Origin: an uncultured Pseudomonadota bacterium
GTDB taxonomy: Bacteria > Pseudomonadota > Alphaproteobacteria > Rs-D84
Assembly (NCBI GenBank): GCA_902774305.1
Contig: CACYHY010000001.1
Location: forward strand, 1-51,099
Direction of reading: 5' to 3'
Length of the DNA stretch: 51,099 bases
This document shows positions 24,932-33,100 of the stretch, piece after piece; position 1 is the stretch's first letter; every line of letters begins with the position of its first letter. Made by a program: the position numbers and the translations under genes. The notes below the pieces were generated by a model. That model saw only the letters and a list, made by a program, of their open reading frames with translations, had not been told where the DNA came from and did not search any database.

Positions 24932-27181
24932 ATGAAAAGATTAGTAGTAGTTCTTAGTAGTTTGTTGGTTTTACCGGCCTTTGCCGAAGTTGCACCATCG
25001 TATTACGATGCCGACATCGTTTTTTCAGATATTGAATTGAATGACGTTGATACCGGTGCAGTTGAAAGCGAACCTGTTGTTGAAACAGCTACGGAAAAAG
25101 AAACCGTAAAGAAACCTACCAGTGTTTCTGGACGCAATATTGGTACGGCAGGCGCGACACGTATTGCTGCGGCACGTTCCAGTGTCAGAACGCCTGCAAC
25201 CAGATCTACTTCTACACGTTCTCGTAGCATTTCTGTACGCAGCGGTGCCACCCCTGTACGTACATCCAGTGTATCAACACGTCGTACTGCGAATACAGGC
25301 AACCAAGCCAGAGCCACCAAGGCACGTGCAGCAACTATCACAACCACAACGCCGTTGTATAACGAAAACCCTGTTGTTCAGCCACGTAATTCGGGTTCAT
25401 CTGTTCGTGCATCTGTTACAACACGTAATTCTACTATGCGTGCTGCTACCGTTTCTTCGACTGGTAATGTCACACCAACAGCAGAATCTGCTATGGACAC
25501 AACCGCAGAGTTAGATACAATCAAATCTTTGACAGAATATTGTCAGGCACAATATGCTTCATGTATGGATAATTACTGTAACGTATTGGATGACAACCAA
25601 GGGCGTTGCTCTTGTTCTAAAAATATTGCAAATTATGAAAAAACCGAACTTGCTTTGCAAAGTGCGACAGAAGCATTACAAGATGTTGCACGTAGCATCC
25701 AATATATCGGATTGTCTGCAGACCAAATATCAACGTTGTTCACAGAAACCGAAGCAGAATTAACAATGAAAGATTCCAAAGATAATTCTGCTATACGTTC
25801 TAGTTTGGATAAAGTGAGAAAAATGATTGTTGATGTTAAATCAAACACAAATGCAGCAAACGATACCAGCAGTGCTATAAACTTTGATTTATCTGGATTG
25901 CTAGATTTCAGCATCGACAGCACTGGCTTTGATTTATCTTCATTCTTGGGCACAACATCCAACACAAACAGCATTTCAAATCAACGCGGTGAATCTTTAT
26001 ACAAAACAGCAACCGCACGTTGTAAAGCATCTGTGTTAAATTCTTGCACAGCCCAAGGTGTTGATGCAGCAGTTATAACAAATTCTTATGATTTGGAAAT
26101 CGACAAATCTTGCTTGGCATACGAACGTGCTTTGACAGATTCTAACAAACAAATGACACAAACTGTGGCTAATGCAAAAGAAGTTCTGAAAAAGGCTCGT
26201 TTGATGGTTGCCCAAAACAAAAACTCATATGATTTGCGTGGATGTGTCAGTGCATTGGAATCATGTATGCAGGATGATTATGTATGCGGCAGTGATTATT
26301 CCAGCTGCTTGGATCCAACTGGTCAATTTATCTTTAACGGCAGTGTCGTGATTGGTAGTATGCCTGGAAATAATACAGAAGGCACAGATATCAGCTCTAA
26401 CTATTCACATGATAACCTGTTCAGCACATGGGATGTCAGCAAGAGTGATAGCAGAAACCCTTGGAAAACCATTGACCCTAACAATTCTGATTATATCACA
26501 TTGGTTGACTATATAAACGCGACCGTGACCGATAAAGCTGCACAAAGCTCTTCTGAAAAAATGTCTGCATACCTGCAGAACAAAATCGGTTGGCATGACA
26601 GCAAAGCTAACAAAGATTATGGTATGTGCATGTCTGTCTTGAATAAATGTCAAGATTATACATATAATTCAAAGGGTAAATATGATCCAGAAAACGAAGT
26701 TATTAAACGTTTCTTGCAACGTGCTTTGGTTCAAATAAAAACAACCCAAGACGAATTACTGGCTGAATATGCCGAAGATTGTATCAGTGATGTATCCAGC
26801 TGTTTGTCTTCAAACAACTATGACTCTGCAAACCCAGAAAACACAAAGAGCAGAACAGCAATCAATGCTTGCTATTCTCAGATAAAGACTTGTATGTCTG
26901 TGAACGGTAATATGTATGGTGCTATAGCTCCAGATACTTTGAAAACTTGGGTAACTGGGACATACGGAAACATTGAAACAATTGAAGATACTGCCGGTAT
27001 ATCAACTGTATGTAGTCAAATTACAGACCAAGCAGAATGTGGCGGCGTTAGTGCAAGCACAAGCGCATATTGTGTTGATCCTTCCACAGGAACAGGTCAA
27101 ATGTTAACCGGTATTTGTGAATGGGATACCAGTGGCGATACACCTGTTTGCGTGGCAAAGTCTGGTAAATCTTGCAATTAA
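24932..27181 (+). CDS. Large exported Cys-repeat protein of unknown function
   Basis: I do not recognise the family. The 749 residues start with a Sec signal (MKRLVVVLSSLLVLPAFA). Residues about 40-185 are a Ser/Thr/Arg/Ala-rich, low-complexity, probably disordered and basic region. From residue 195 a Cys pattern recurs: YCQAQYASCMDNYC, then GCVSALESCMQDDYVC, MCMSVLNKCQD, DCISDVSSCLSS and ACYSQIKTCMS, each C-x6-C or close to it, in helical context. A C-terminal Cys-rich module (about 690-749) ends SGKSCN. This implies several disulfides and a periplasmic or surface location, where the CPHC protein at 12928 could act. It is a single-gene transcript with its own promoter, ribosome site and terminator. 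Confidence 0.85.
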   Translation: MKRLVVVLSSLLVLPAFAEVAPSYYDADIVFSDIELNDVDTGAVESEPVVETATEKETVKKPTSVSGRNIGTAGATRIAAARSSVRTPATRSTSTRSRSISVRSGATPVRTSSVSTRRTANTGNQARATKARAATITTTTPLYNENPVVQPRNSGSSVRASVTTRNSTMRAATVSSTGNVTPTAESAMDTTAELDTIKSLTEYCQAQYASCMDNYCNVLDDNQGRCSCSKNIANYEKTELALQSATEALQDVARSIQYIGLSADQISTLFTETEAELTMKDSKDNSAIRSSLDKVRKMIVDVKSNTNAANDTSSAINFDLSGLLDFSIDSTGFDLSSFLGTTSNTNSISNQRGESLYKTATARCKASVLNSCTAQGVDAAVITNSYDLEIDKSCLAYERALTDSNKQMTQTVANAKEVLKKARLMVAQNKNSYDLRGCVSALESCMQDDYVCGSDYSSCLDPTGQFIFNGSVVIGSMPGNNTEGTDISSNYSHDNLFSTWDVSKSDSRNPWKTIDPNNSDYITLVDYINATVTDKAAQSSSEKMSAYLQNKIGWHDSKANKDYGMCMSVLNKCQDYTYNSKGKYDPENEVIKRFLQRALVQIKTTQDELLAEYAEDCISDVSSCLSSNNYDSANPENTKSRTAINACYSQIKTCMSVNGNMYGAIAPDTLKTWVTGTYGNIETIEDTAGISTVCSQITDQAECGGVSASTSAYCVDPSTGTGQMLTGICEWDTSGDTPVCVAKSGKSCN

Positions 27182-27201
27182 TATCAATTGTTATGAATTA
27201 T

Positions 27202-27230
27202 AAAAACCCCAAATTTGGGGTTTTTATTTT
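27202..27230. terminator. Bidirectional palindromic terminator
   Basis: AAAAACCCCAAATTTGGGGTTTTT (24 bases, 27202-27225) is a perfect palindrome flanked by A and T tracts. It can terminate both the Cys-repeat gene and mraZ. Confidence 0.88.
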
Positions 27231-27669
27231 ATCTTTTTTTTGATTTTGGCATATGCAGATTTTTTAATGATTTTTCCTGAGTAATGCGAAATTCATCCGG
27301 ATTCCATATTTGAAAACTGTTTCCACGACCAACAAATACAGCCTTGTTTTTTATACCTGCGTACTTTAACAAATCATTTGGTATAACAATACGACCTGTT
27401 ACATCAAATTGCAACGGTCTGGCATTTGCAAATAATACCGCACTAAAATCGTCCAAAGCATTGTCAAAAACACCTTTTTTACTGGATGCGTCCGCAAGTT
27501 GTTCCATGCGTGACATTGATAAACCTTCGATGCATTTATTTGTAAAAGACCGATATAAAACAACACCGGAAAAAATATCATTATTTAATGCCGCACGATA
27601 CGATGCAGGCACAGAAACACGTCCTTTGGCATCGATACGATTTTCATAAGAAGAAAGAAATAATGACAT
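27229..27669 (-). CDS. mraZ: Transcriptional regulator MraZ
   Basis: The 146-residue protein has the two AbrB-like MraZ repeats: SSYENRIDAKGRVSVPASYR at the start and ARPLQFDVTGRIVIPNDLL near residue 85. The family binds DNA as a ring of subunits upstream of the division and cell-wall (dcw) cluster and represses it. In most bacteria mraZ is the first gene of dcw and is followed by rsmH (mraW) and fts genes. Here nothing follows; the gene runs into a palindromic terminator and a convergent gene. I do not see the usual GTGGG direct repeats upstream, only single GGG words. Confidence 0.93.
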   Translation of the reverse strand: MSLFLSSYENRIDAKGRVSVPASYRAALNNDIFSGVVLYRSFTNKCIEGLSMSRMEQLADASSKKGVFDNALDDFSAVLFANARPLQFDVTGRIVIPNDLLKYAGIKNKAVFVGRGNSFQIWNPDEFRITQEKSLKNLHMPKSKKR

Positions 27670-27722
27670 TTTTATCCCATAAAGTTCTTGGTATTCAATA
27701 ATTTTTTTTGAACTTCAAATAA

Positions 27723-27751
27723 ATTTTATCATATACCCGGTTCAGAGTCAA
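27723..27751 (-). promoter_or_regulatory. Promoter of mraZ
   Basis: On the minus strand TTGACT (27751-27746) and TAAAAT (27728-27723) have 17-base spacing, in the context TATGATAAAAT. The leader to ATG 27669 is about 48 bases. Confidence 0.6.
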
Positions 27752-27842
27752 TGACAAACCATAATCAAATCGTGGGTTTTTATGGTTTTTTATGACAAAT
27801 TAAACTTTTTTAAAATATTTTTAAAATAATTATATTTTTCTC

Positions 27843-27872
27843 TTGACGAGCGATTCGTTTTTATTCTAAGAT
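27843..27872 (+). promoter_or_regulatory. Promoter of the small protein gene with structured leader
   Basis: TTGACG (27843-27848) and TAAGAT (27867-27872) are 18 bases apart. Initiation near 27879 would create a leader of about 165 bases before ATG 28046. It is divergent from the mraZ promoter about 90 bases away. Confidence 0.6.
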
Positions 27873-27894
27873 GTTTGTATAGACAAAGGGAATA

Positions 27895-27940
27895 TGTTTG
27901 TTTTTGCCAAAAACCCTTGATCACCCGGCAAAAACAAACA
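27895..27940 (+). promoter_or_regulatory. Perfect 14-bp inverted repeat in a long 5' leader
   Basis: TGTTTGTTTTTGCC (27895-27908) is the exact reverse complement of GGCAAAAACAAACA (27927-27940), separated by an 18-base loop. It would form a stable hairpin about 16 bases after the predicted RNA start. No T tract follows on either strand, so it is not an ordinary terminator. It may be a 5' stabilising stem, a protein-binding site or part of a regulatory leader. Confidence 0.7.
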
Positions 27941-28045
27941 AAAAACCTAGTCGAACAACCACTCGATGACTCGCGATTTGTAAATACTTATGTAAATACA
28001 GCAAAGGCCATCTTGTTAACCCCAAAGAAAGGAGGGACCCACACA

Positions 28046-28378
28046 ATGCAAAAGAATATCAAGCAAATTATGATTGCTTTGGATCAAGTGTTGAACACCA
28101 CCGTTTGGGTAAATCAAGATAGACAAATCATCTCGTTAAGTGATGAATTGCATATTGGACACAACAATGCACCACGTTCTATTGAGGATTTGCCACGTTC
28201 TTCTTTGGTTGGCGCCTATGTTTCTTTGCAAATCAGAACAGATAATTTTGATGTCGCAGCAGAAACATTGGAAACACATGATTTGGCTTTGAAAGTCAAA
28301 GAAATGGTGTTTGCCGAAGCCAAGAAAATTATGGACAACGACGTTGAAAGTTCTGAAAAACACGTAAGAGCAGCTTAA
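28046..28378 (+). CDS. Small conserved-looking protein of unknown function
   Basis: The start at ATG 28046 (MQKNIKQIMIALDQVL) is fixed by AAAGGAGGG at 28028-28036, the strongest ribosome site I saw in the window; the frame is open further upstream but that part belongs to the leader. The 110-residue product has no signal or membrane segment. It appears alpha/beta with a beta-rich centre (TTVWVNQDRQIISLSDEL, then SLVGAYVSLQIRTDNF) and a long C-terminal helix (ALKVKEMVFAEAKKIM). I recognise no family. The very strong ribosome site, the structured long leader and two hairpins after the stop suggest an abundant, post-transcriptionally controlled protein. Confidence 0.8.
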   Translation: MQKNIKQIMIALDQVLNTTVWVNQDRQIISLSDELHIGHNNAPRSIEDLPRSSLVGAYVSLQIRTDNFDVAAETLETHDLALKVKEMVFAEAKKIMDNDVESSEKHVRAA

Positions 28379-28384
28379 AAAAGT

Positions 28385-28400
28385 TTCCGGGAGACCGGAA
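28385..28400 (+). other. Hairpin with GAGA tetraloop after the stop codon
   Basis: TTCCGG, loop GAGA, CCGGAA form a six-pair stem capped by a GNRA tetraloop. It is followed by the purine tract GGAGAGGAGAA and then by a second hairpin, the terminator. It may protect the transcript's 3' end or be part of a small RNA. Confidence 0.6.
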
Positions 28401-28412
28401 GGAGAGGAGAAG

Positions 28413-28444
28413 CCGCCAACAAGTAATTGTTGGCGGTTTTTTTG
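28413..28444 (+). terminator. Intrinsic terminator with GTAA tetraloop
   Basis: CCGCCAACAA (28413-28422) and TTGTTGGCGG (28427-28436) pair perfectly over ten bases around a GTAA (GNRA) loop, followed by eight T. Confidence 0.93.
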
Positions 28445-28445
28445 T

Positions 28446-28640
28446 TTATCTATCTCTGTGTTTTGGCAGCATCATACTGCATTTTTCTGGTTTCATACCA
28501 CTGGCTTCTAAAATTTTCATCAAACGCGCACGAGATTCTATCCAATGCGCTTTATCTGGATTTGTTTGGGTTTGTTTTTTAGATGTTTGATGTTTTGGGG
28601 CTGTTTTATTTTTGTGCCACGTGGCAACTTTCTTTTTCAT
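28446..28640 (-). CDS. Small basic protein of unknown function
   Basis: A 64-residue, strongly basic product (MKKKVATWHKNKTAPKHQ at the start). ATG 28640 is well placed after AAAGGAAAG, and a TATAAT-like -10 lies about 30 bases upstream on the minus strand (near 28667-28672). The N-terminal half is Lys/Thr/Gln-rich and probably disordered; the C-terminal half is a short helix (SRARLMKILEASGM). It could bind RNA or DNA. There is no known homologue I can name. It is retained because of the ribosome site and its fit between two terminators. Confidence 0.6.
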   Translation of the reverse strand: MKKKVATWHKNKTAPKHQTSKKQTQTNPDKAHWIESRARLMKILEASGMKPEKCSMMLPKHRDR

Positions 28641-28720
28641 TTTTCTTTCCTTTGGTTGTATACAGATATTATACCCCGGACATCCATTGTTTTATATCTG
28701 CTTATCAACCTAGGAAAAAG

Positions 28721-28748
28721 AAAAACGCCCAAAATTCTGGGCGTTTTT
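28721..28748 (-). terminator. Intrinsic terminator after plsX
   Basis: AAAAACGCCC (28721-28730) pairs with GGGCGTTTTT (28739-28748) around an eight-base loop, with T tracts on both strands. Confidence 0.88.
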
Positions 28749-28766
28749 ACAATATTAGGAAAACAT

Positions 28767-29816
28767 TTATTTATTCAATTCATCACGTATTCCAGATACC
28801 GATGCCGCACGTTCACTGATAACACTATTAAAATCAGCATTACTAAGTTCAACAGCATAACGAATGGCATTTGCAAACGCCAATGCATCACTATTTCCAT
28901 GGGTTTTAACAGAAAATCCATTTAACCCCAAGAATGTTGCACCAGCATAAGAACGTGGATCAATTTTATGTTTCAATCTTTTGAATACATGCACCAAGAA
29001 AAATGCACCAATCATAGCCAGAAAAGATTTCTTGAAATTTTCAACGATAACGCGTTTTATTAATTTTGCGGTACCTTCTACTGTTTTTAACACAATATTG
29101 CCTGTAAAGCCGTCTGTAACGACAACCTGAACCTTTCCAGCACTGATATCTGTTGCCTCAACAAAACCAACATATTCATATGGCAATTCATCACGATGTT
29201 CGTTCAAAACATGATTTAATTGCTGCAGAGTTTCATTACCTTTGGTTTCTTCGGTTCCAATATTCAAAATACCAACACGTGGACGTGGCATATGTCCAAT
29301 AACATCAGCATAAACACTGCCTAAAATAGCAAAATCAAACAGGTTTTGCGCATCACATTGAACGTTAGCCCCCAAATCCAACACAACCACACGTGAATCA
29401 CCGCCACCGGATGGCAGCATTGTTGTAATTGCAGGACGAGATATTCCATCTATCGTTTTTAATGCCAATTTCGACAAAGACATTAAAACACCTGTGTTTC
29501 CAGCACTGACCACAGCCGAAGAATTACCCAAACGGACATCTTTTATTGCCATAAACATAGATGTTCCATCTGCATGACGGATAACATCACGAACTTTATC
29601 AGTACCCTGAATTACATCTGGGGCATCAACAACCGTGCAATTACGTTTAACACGAGGGAACTTAGCTAGTAATTTATTTAATACTGCTTTTTTACCAAAT
29701 ATACGAAAATGAATCTGACCTTCACCATATTGATACAAAAATTGGTTGATGCCACCCAGCACCACTTTTGGTCCTTTATCACCACCAAATGCATCTATGG
29801 ATATAAATTTTGTCAT
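28767..29816 (-). CDS. plsX: Phosphate acyltransferase PlsX
   Basis: It makes acyl-phosphate from acyl-ACP for phospholipid synthesis, acting at the inner face of the membrane. The 349-residue protein begins MTKFISIDAFGGDKGPKVVL and contains the family segments SAGNTGVLMSLSKLAL, LDLGANVQCDAQNL and VTDGFTGNIVLKTVEGTA. Length and layout are normal. It follows rpmF as in most proteobacteria. Unusually, a strong terminator separates the two, and the only good -10 element lies in that terminator's loop, so plsX may rely on its own promoter. AAGGAA precedes the ATG. Confidence 0.95.
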   Translation of the reverse strand: MTKFISIDAFGGDKGPKVVLGGINQFLYQYGEGQIHFRIFGKKAVLNKLLAKFPRVKRNCTVVDAPDVIQGTDKVRDVIRHADGTSMFMAIKDVRLGNSSAVVSAGNTGVLMSLSKLALKTIDGISRPAITTMLPSGGGDSRVVVLDLGANVQCDAQNLFDFAILGSVYADVIGHMPRPRVGILNIGTEETKGNETLQQLNHVLNEHRDELPYEYVGFVEATDISAGKVQVVVTDGFTGNIVLKTVEGTAKLIKRVIVENFKKSFLAMIGAFFLVHVFKRLKHKIDPRSYAGATFLGLNGFSVKTHGNSDALAFANAIRYAVELSNADFNSVISERAASVSGIRDELNK

Positions 29817-29828
29817 GCTTCATTCCTT

Positions 29829-29882
29829 AAAAAAAGGCAGATTTCATAATCCCAATTATATCACAGGATTATTAAATCTGCC
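29829..29882 (-). terminator. Terminator between rpmF and plsX with an extended -10 element in its loop
   Basis: On the minus strand GGCAGATTT (29882-29874) pairs with AAATCTGCC (29844-29836), with further inner pairing between AATAATCC and GGGATTAT, followed by seven T. The unpaired top contains TGATATAAT (29863-29855), an extended -10. Transcription initiating there would start inside the right arm and run into plsX, while transcripts from rpmF would be halted. Confidence 0.8.
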
Positions 29883-29902
29883 ATGTTTATTTTTTCGGTT
29901 TA

Positions 29903-30052
29903 TTATTTTGCACCACATGCAGGACAAACATGATGTGGGCGTTTCTTTTCGCCACATGCCTTGCATACACCGACCGGCATCACACTCAAAGCATCGTGTG
30001 AACGACGTTGTGCGCTGCGTGCTTTACTTGTTTTACTTCTTGGTGTTGCCAT
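29903..30052 (-). CDS. rpmF: 50S ribosomal protein L32
   Basis: This short gene encodes 49 residues beginning MATPRSKTSKARSAQRRSHD, the normal L32 N-terminus. Two zinc-type Cys pairs follow, CKAC and CPAC, in GVCKACGEKKRPHHVCPACG. Both pairs are intact, so this is the zinc-binding form. It lies between rpoC and plsX, and its own promoter is visible upstream at 30084-30111. Confidence 0.95.
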   Translation of the reverse strand: MATPRSKTSKARSAQRRSHDALSVMPVGVCKACGEKKRPHHVCPACGAK

Positions 30053-30083
30053 TTTATAATCCTTTTTATATTAAACTTGTTAT

Positions 30084-30111
30084 ATTTTATTCAATTATTC
30101 CCAGATTGCAA
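30084..30111 (-). promoter_or_regulatory. Probable promoter of rpmF
   Basis: On the minus strand TTGCAA (30111-30106) and TAAAAT (30089-30084) are 16 bases apart, just beyond the rpoC terminator hairpin. Confidence 0.5.
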
Positions 30112-30121
30112 GGAAAAGTTA

Positions 30122-30152
30122 TTCTTGGATTGGCATCCTGCCAATCCAAGAA
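30122..30152 (-). terminator. Very stable hairpin after rpoC
   Basis: TTCTTGGATTGGCA (30122-30135) and TGCCAATCCAAGAA (30139-30152) pair perfectly over 14 bases with a three-base loop. On the minus strand it is followed by TAACTTTT, a short T tract, so it probably ends the rpo operon. Confidence 0.8.
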
Positions 30153-30159
30153 ACATTCC

Positions 30160-33100
30160 TTAGATGTCCAGCAATTGCTGGTGTTCACCACCTTCGCGTG
30201 CAATCTTTTCAGCACGTTCTTCTTCCTTGGCAATTGCACGAACACGGCGTACATAGGCACCTGTTCCAATTGGAATCAAACGACCAACAATCAAGTTTTC
30301 GTTGATACCAACCAATTTATCGGTAGAACCGTTAATAGCAGCATCCACCAAAACCTTGGTTGTCTGTTGGAACGATGCGTTCGAGATAAATGAACGTGAT
30401 GTCAATGATGCACGTGTCAAACCAACCAAGACTTGTGAAGCTTCGGCAGGTCTGCCACCATCGTGTACCACGCGAGCATTTTCTTCTTCGAAATCAACAC
30501 GGTCAACAACCGAGCCCATCAAGAAGCCTGTATCACCAGGATTCGCAATTTCAACACGACGTGTCATTTCACGTATCAAAATTTCGATATGTTTGTCGTT
30601 AATTGTCACGCCCTGTAAACGATAAACTTGTTGAACTTGGTCAACCATAAATGTTGCCAAAGCTTTTTGACCCAAGATACGCAAAATATCTTGAGGCACA
30701 GGTTCACCATCAACCAATTTTTCAGCCTTTTTAACAACATCACCGCTGCGGACTAACAAATTTGTACCCTTTGGCACAGCATATTCTACTGGTGCAGTGC
30801 CATCAGTTGGTTCAATACGAATAATGATTTTAGATTTTGCATCTTCTAATTCGATTGTACCATCAACTTCGGCCAACAATGCTGGGTTTGCAGGACGGCG
30901 AACTTCCAACAATTCTTCGACTCGTGGAAGACCACCGGTAATATCGCCCGTCTTTTTCGCTTGCACTGGAATACGAGCCAAAATATCACCTGCTGAAACC
31001 TTGTCACCATTTGCAACATTCAATACAGAATACACTGGCAACATATATTCAGCAATCTTTTTACCACCCAGTGATATCACTTCGCCCTTGTCATTCACCA
31101 ATGTAATGGAAGGATTCAAAGCTTTCTTGGTATTTGTTTTCCAGTTGATTACCTTGCGTGATGTAATTCCTGTTGTTCCATCAATTTCTTCTTGGAAGGA
31201 AACATTTTCAATCAGGTCATTGAAGCAAACAGTTCCATCTTTTTCTGCGATAATATCGTTAGAATATGGATCCCATTCTGCAACCTTGGCACCTTTTTCA
31301 ACCTTGTCACCTTCGTTAACAATCAACTTTGATGCGTATGGCAAAGCACAACTGAACAATTTGTTATCTTTGTCATCAACCACAGCAATTTCACCGTTAC
31401 GAGACAAAACAACTACACGACCAGATTTATTTGTAATTGTGTTTACACCAATCAATTTAATCTTACCGGCAATTGGCATTTCAATAAAGTGACTTTCAGC
31501 ACTACTTTCAGCAATACCACCAATGTGGAAGGTACGCAAAGTCAACTGAGTTCCAGGTTCACCAATTGATTGTCCAGCAACCACACCCACAGGTTCGCCA
31601 ACATGTACCAGCGCATTGCGTGACAAATCCATACCATAACATTTTGCACACAAACCGTCAGATTGACATGTTAACACACTGCGGACATCCACAGATGGCA
31701 ATCCACATTCATTGATAATCTTGGATGCAGATTTTGTAACCAAATCGCCTTCTTTAACGATGACTTCTTTTGTCATTGGATTGACAATATCATGTGCCGC
31801 TGTACGACCCAACACAACATCACCCAATGGCACAACCAATGTAGAACCTTGGTACACTGGTTTAGCAGTGATAAATTCATGTGTTCCACAATCGTGTTCT
31901 GTAATAACTGTATTTTGAGCCAATTCAACCAAACGACGTGTCAAATAACCAGCGGTTGCAGTCTTCAAAGCCGTATCTGACATACCTTTACGAGCACCGT
32001 GAGTAGATGTAAAGTATTCAGACATGGTCAAACCTTCTTTAAAGTTCGAAATAATTGGAACTTCAATAATTGAACCGTCTGGCTTCTGCATCATACCACG
32101 CATACCTGCCAACTGCTGAATCTGACCTTTGGAACCACGGGCACCGGATAATGCCATCATGTACACAGAATTCCAATTATCACCAGTTGTTTTACCCAAT
32201 GTAGCATATGCCAAATCACCTAACTTGTCGGTTGTTTTTTGCCACAAGTCAATCAATTTATTGTGACGTTCACCACCGGACAGCAAACCGTTTTGATATT
32301 GATCTTCGATTTCTTCGGCTGCTTTATTTGCATTGGCAATCATTGTTTTCTTTTCTTCTGGAATAACAATATCGTTAAATCCAATAGAAATACCACTGCG
32401 TGCAGCTTGTTCAAATCCAGTATCTTTCAAAGCGTCAGCCAATAAAATCATTGCCTTGTCGCCACAACGTTCATATGTTGTTGCCAACAATTTTTCGATT
32501 TCTTTCTTTGGCATAACTTTGTTCACCAAATCAAATGGCATATTTTCTGTCTTTGGTAACAATTCACCTAAAATCATACGACCAGCCGTAGTTGCATATG
32601 TTTTACCATTCACACGTGCATAAATTGGTGTGTGTAATGTAATGATTTTGTTTTCCAAAGCCAATTTAACTTCATCCATGCCAGAGAAACGTGGTGATTT
32701 CTTTTCATCATGCTCACCGTTTATCAAAGAGATGTAGTAAATACCCAAAACCATGTCTTGTGATGGAACAGTCATAGGATCACCACTGGCTGGTGACAAC
32801 ACGTTATTTGTGGACAACATCAATGTACGTGCTTCCAATTGTGCTTCCAATGAAATTGGTACGTGCACAGACATCTGGTCACCGTCAAAGTCAGCATTGA
32901 ATCCTTTGCAGACCAATGGGTGCAAACGAATTGCTTTACCTTCAATCAAAACTGGTTCAAATGCAATCAGTGACAATCTGTGCAAAGATGGAGCACGGTT
33001 TAACAACACAGGATGTTGATAAATAACTTTTTCCAAAATTTCCCAAACAATGTCTTCGCCATTTTCGACCATCTTACGTGCGGTTTTCAAAGTATTTGCA

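Noticed and set aside
27875-28045. Extended N-terminus of the 110-residue protein
   Set aside because: The region carries a perfect inverted repeat and an exceptional ribosome site right before ATG 28046, so it is leader RNA.
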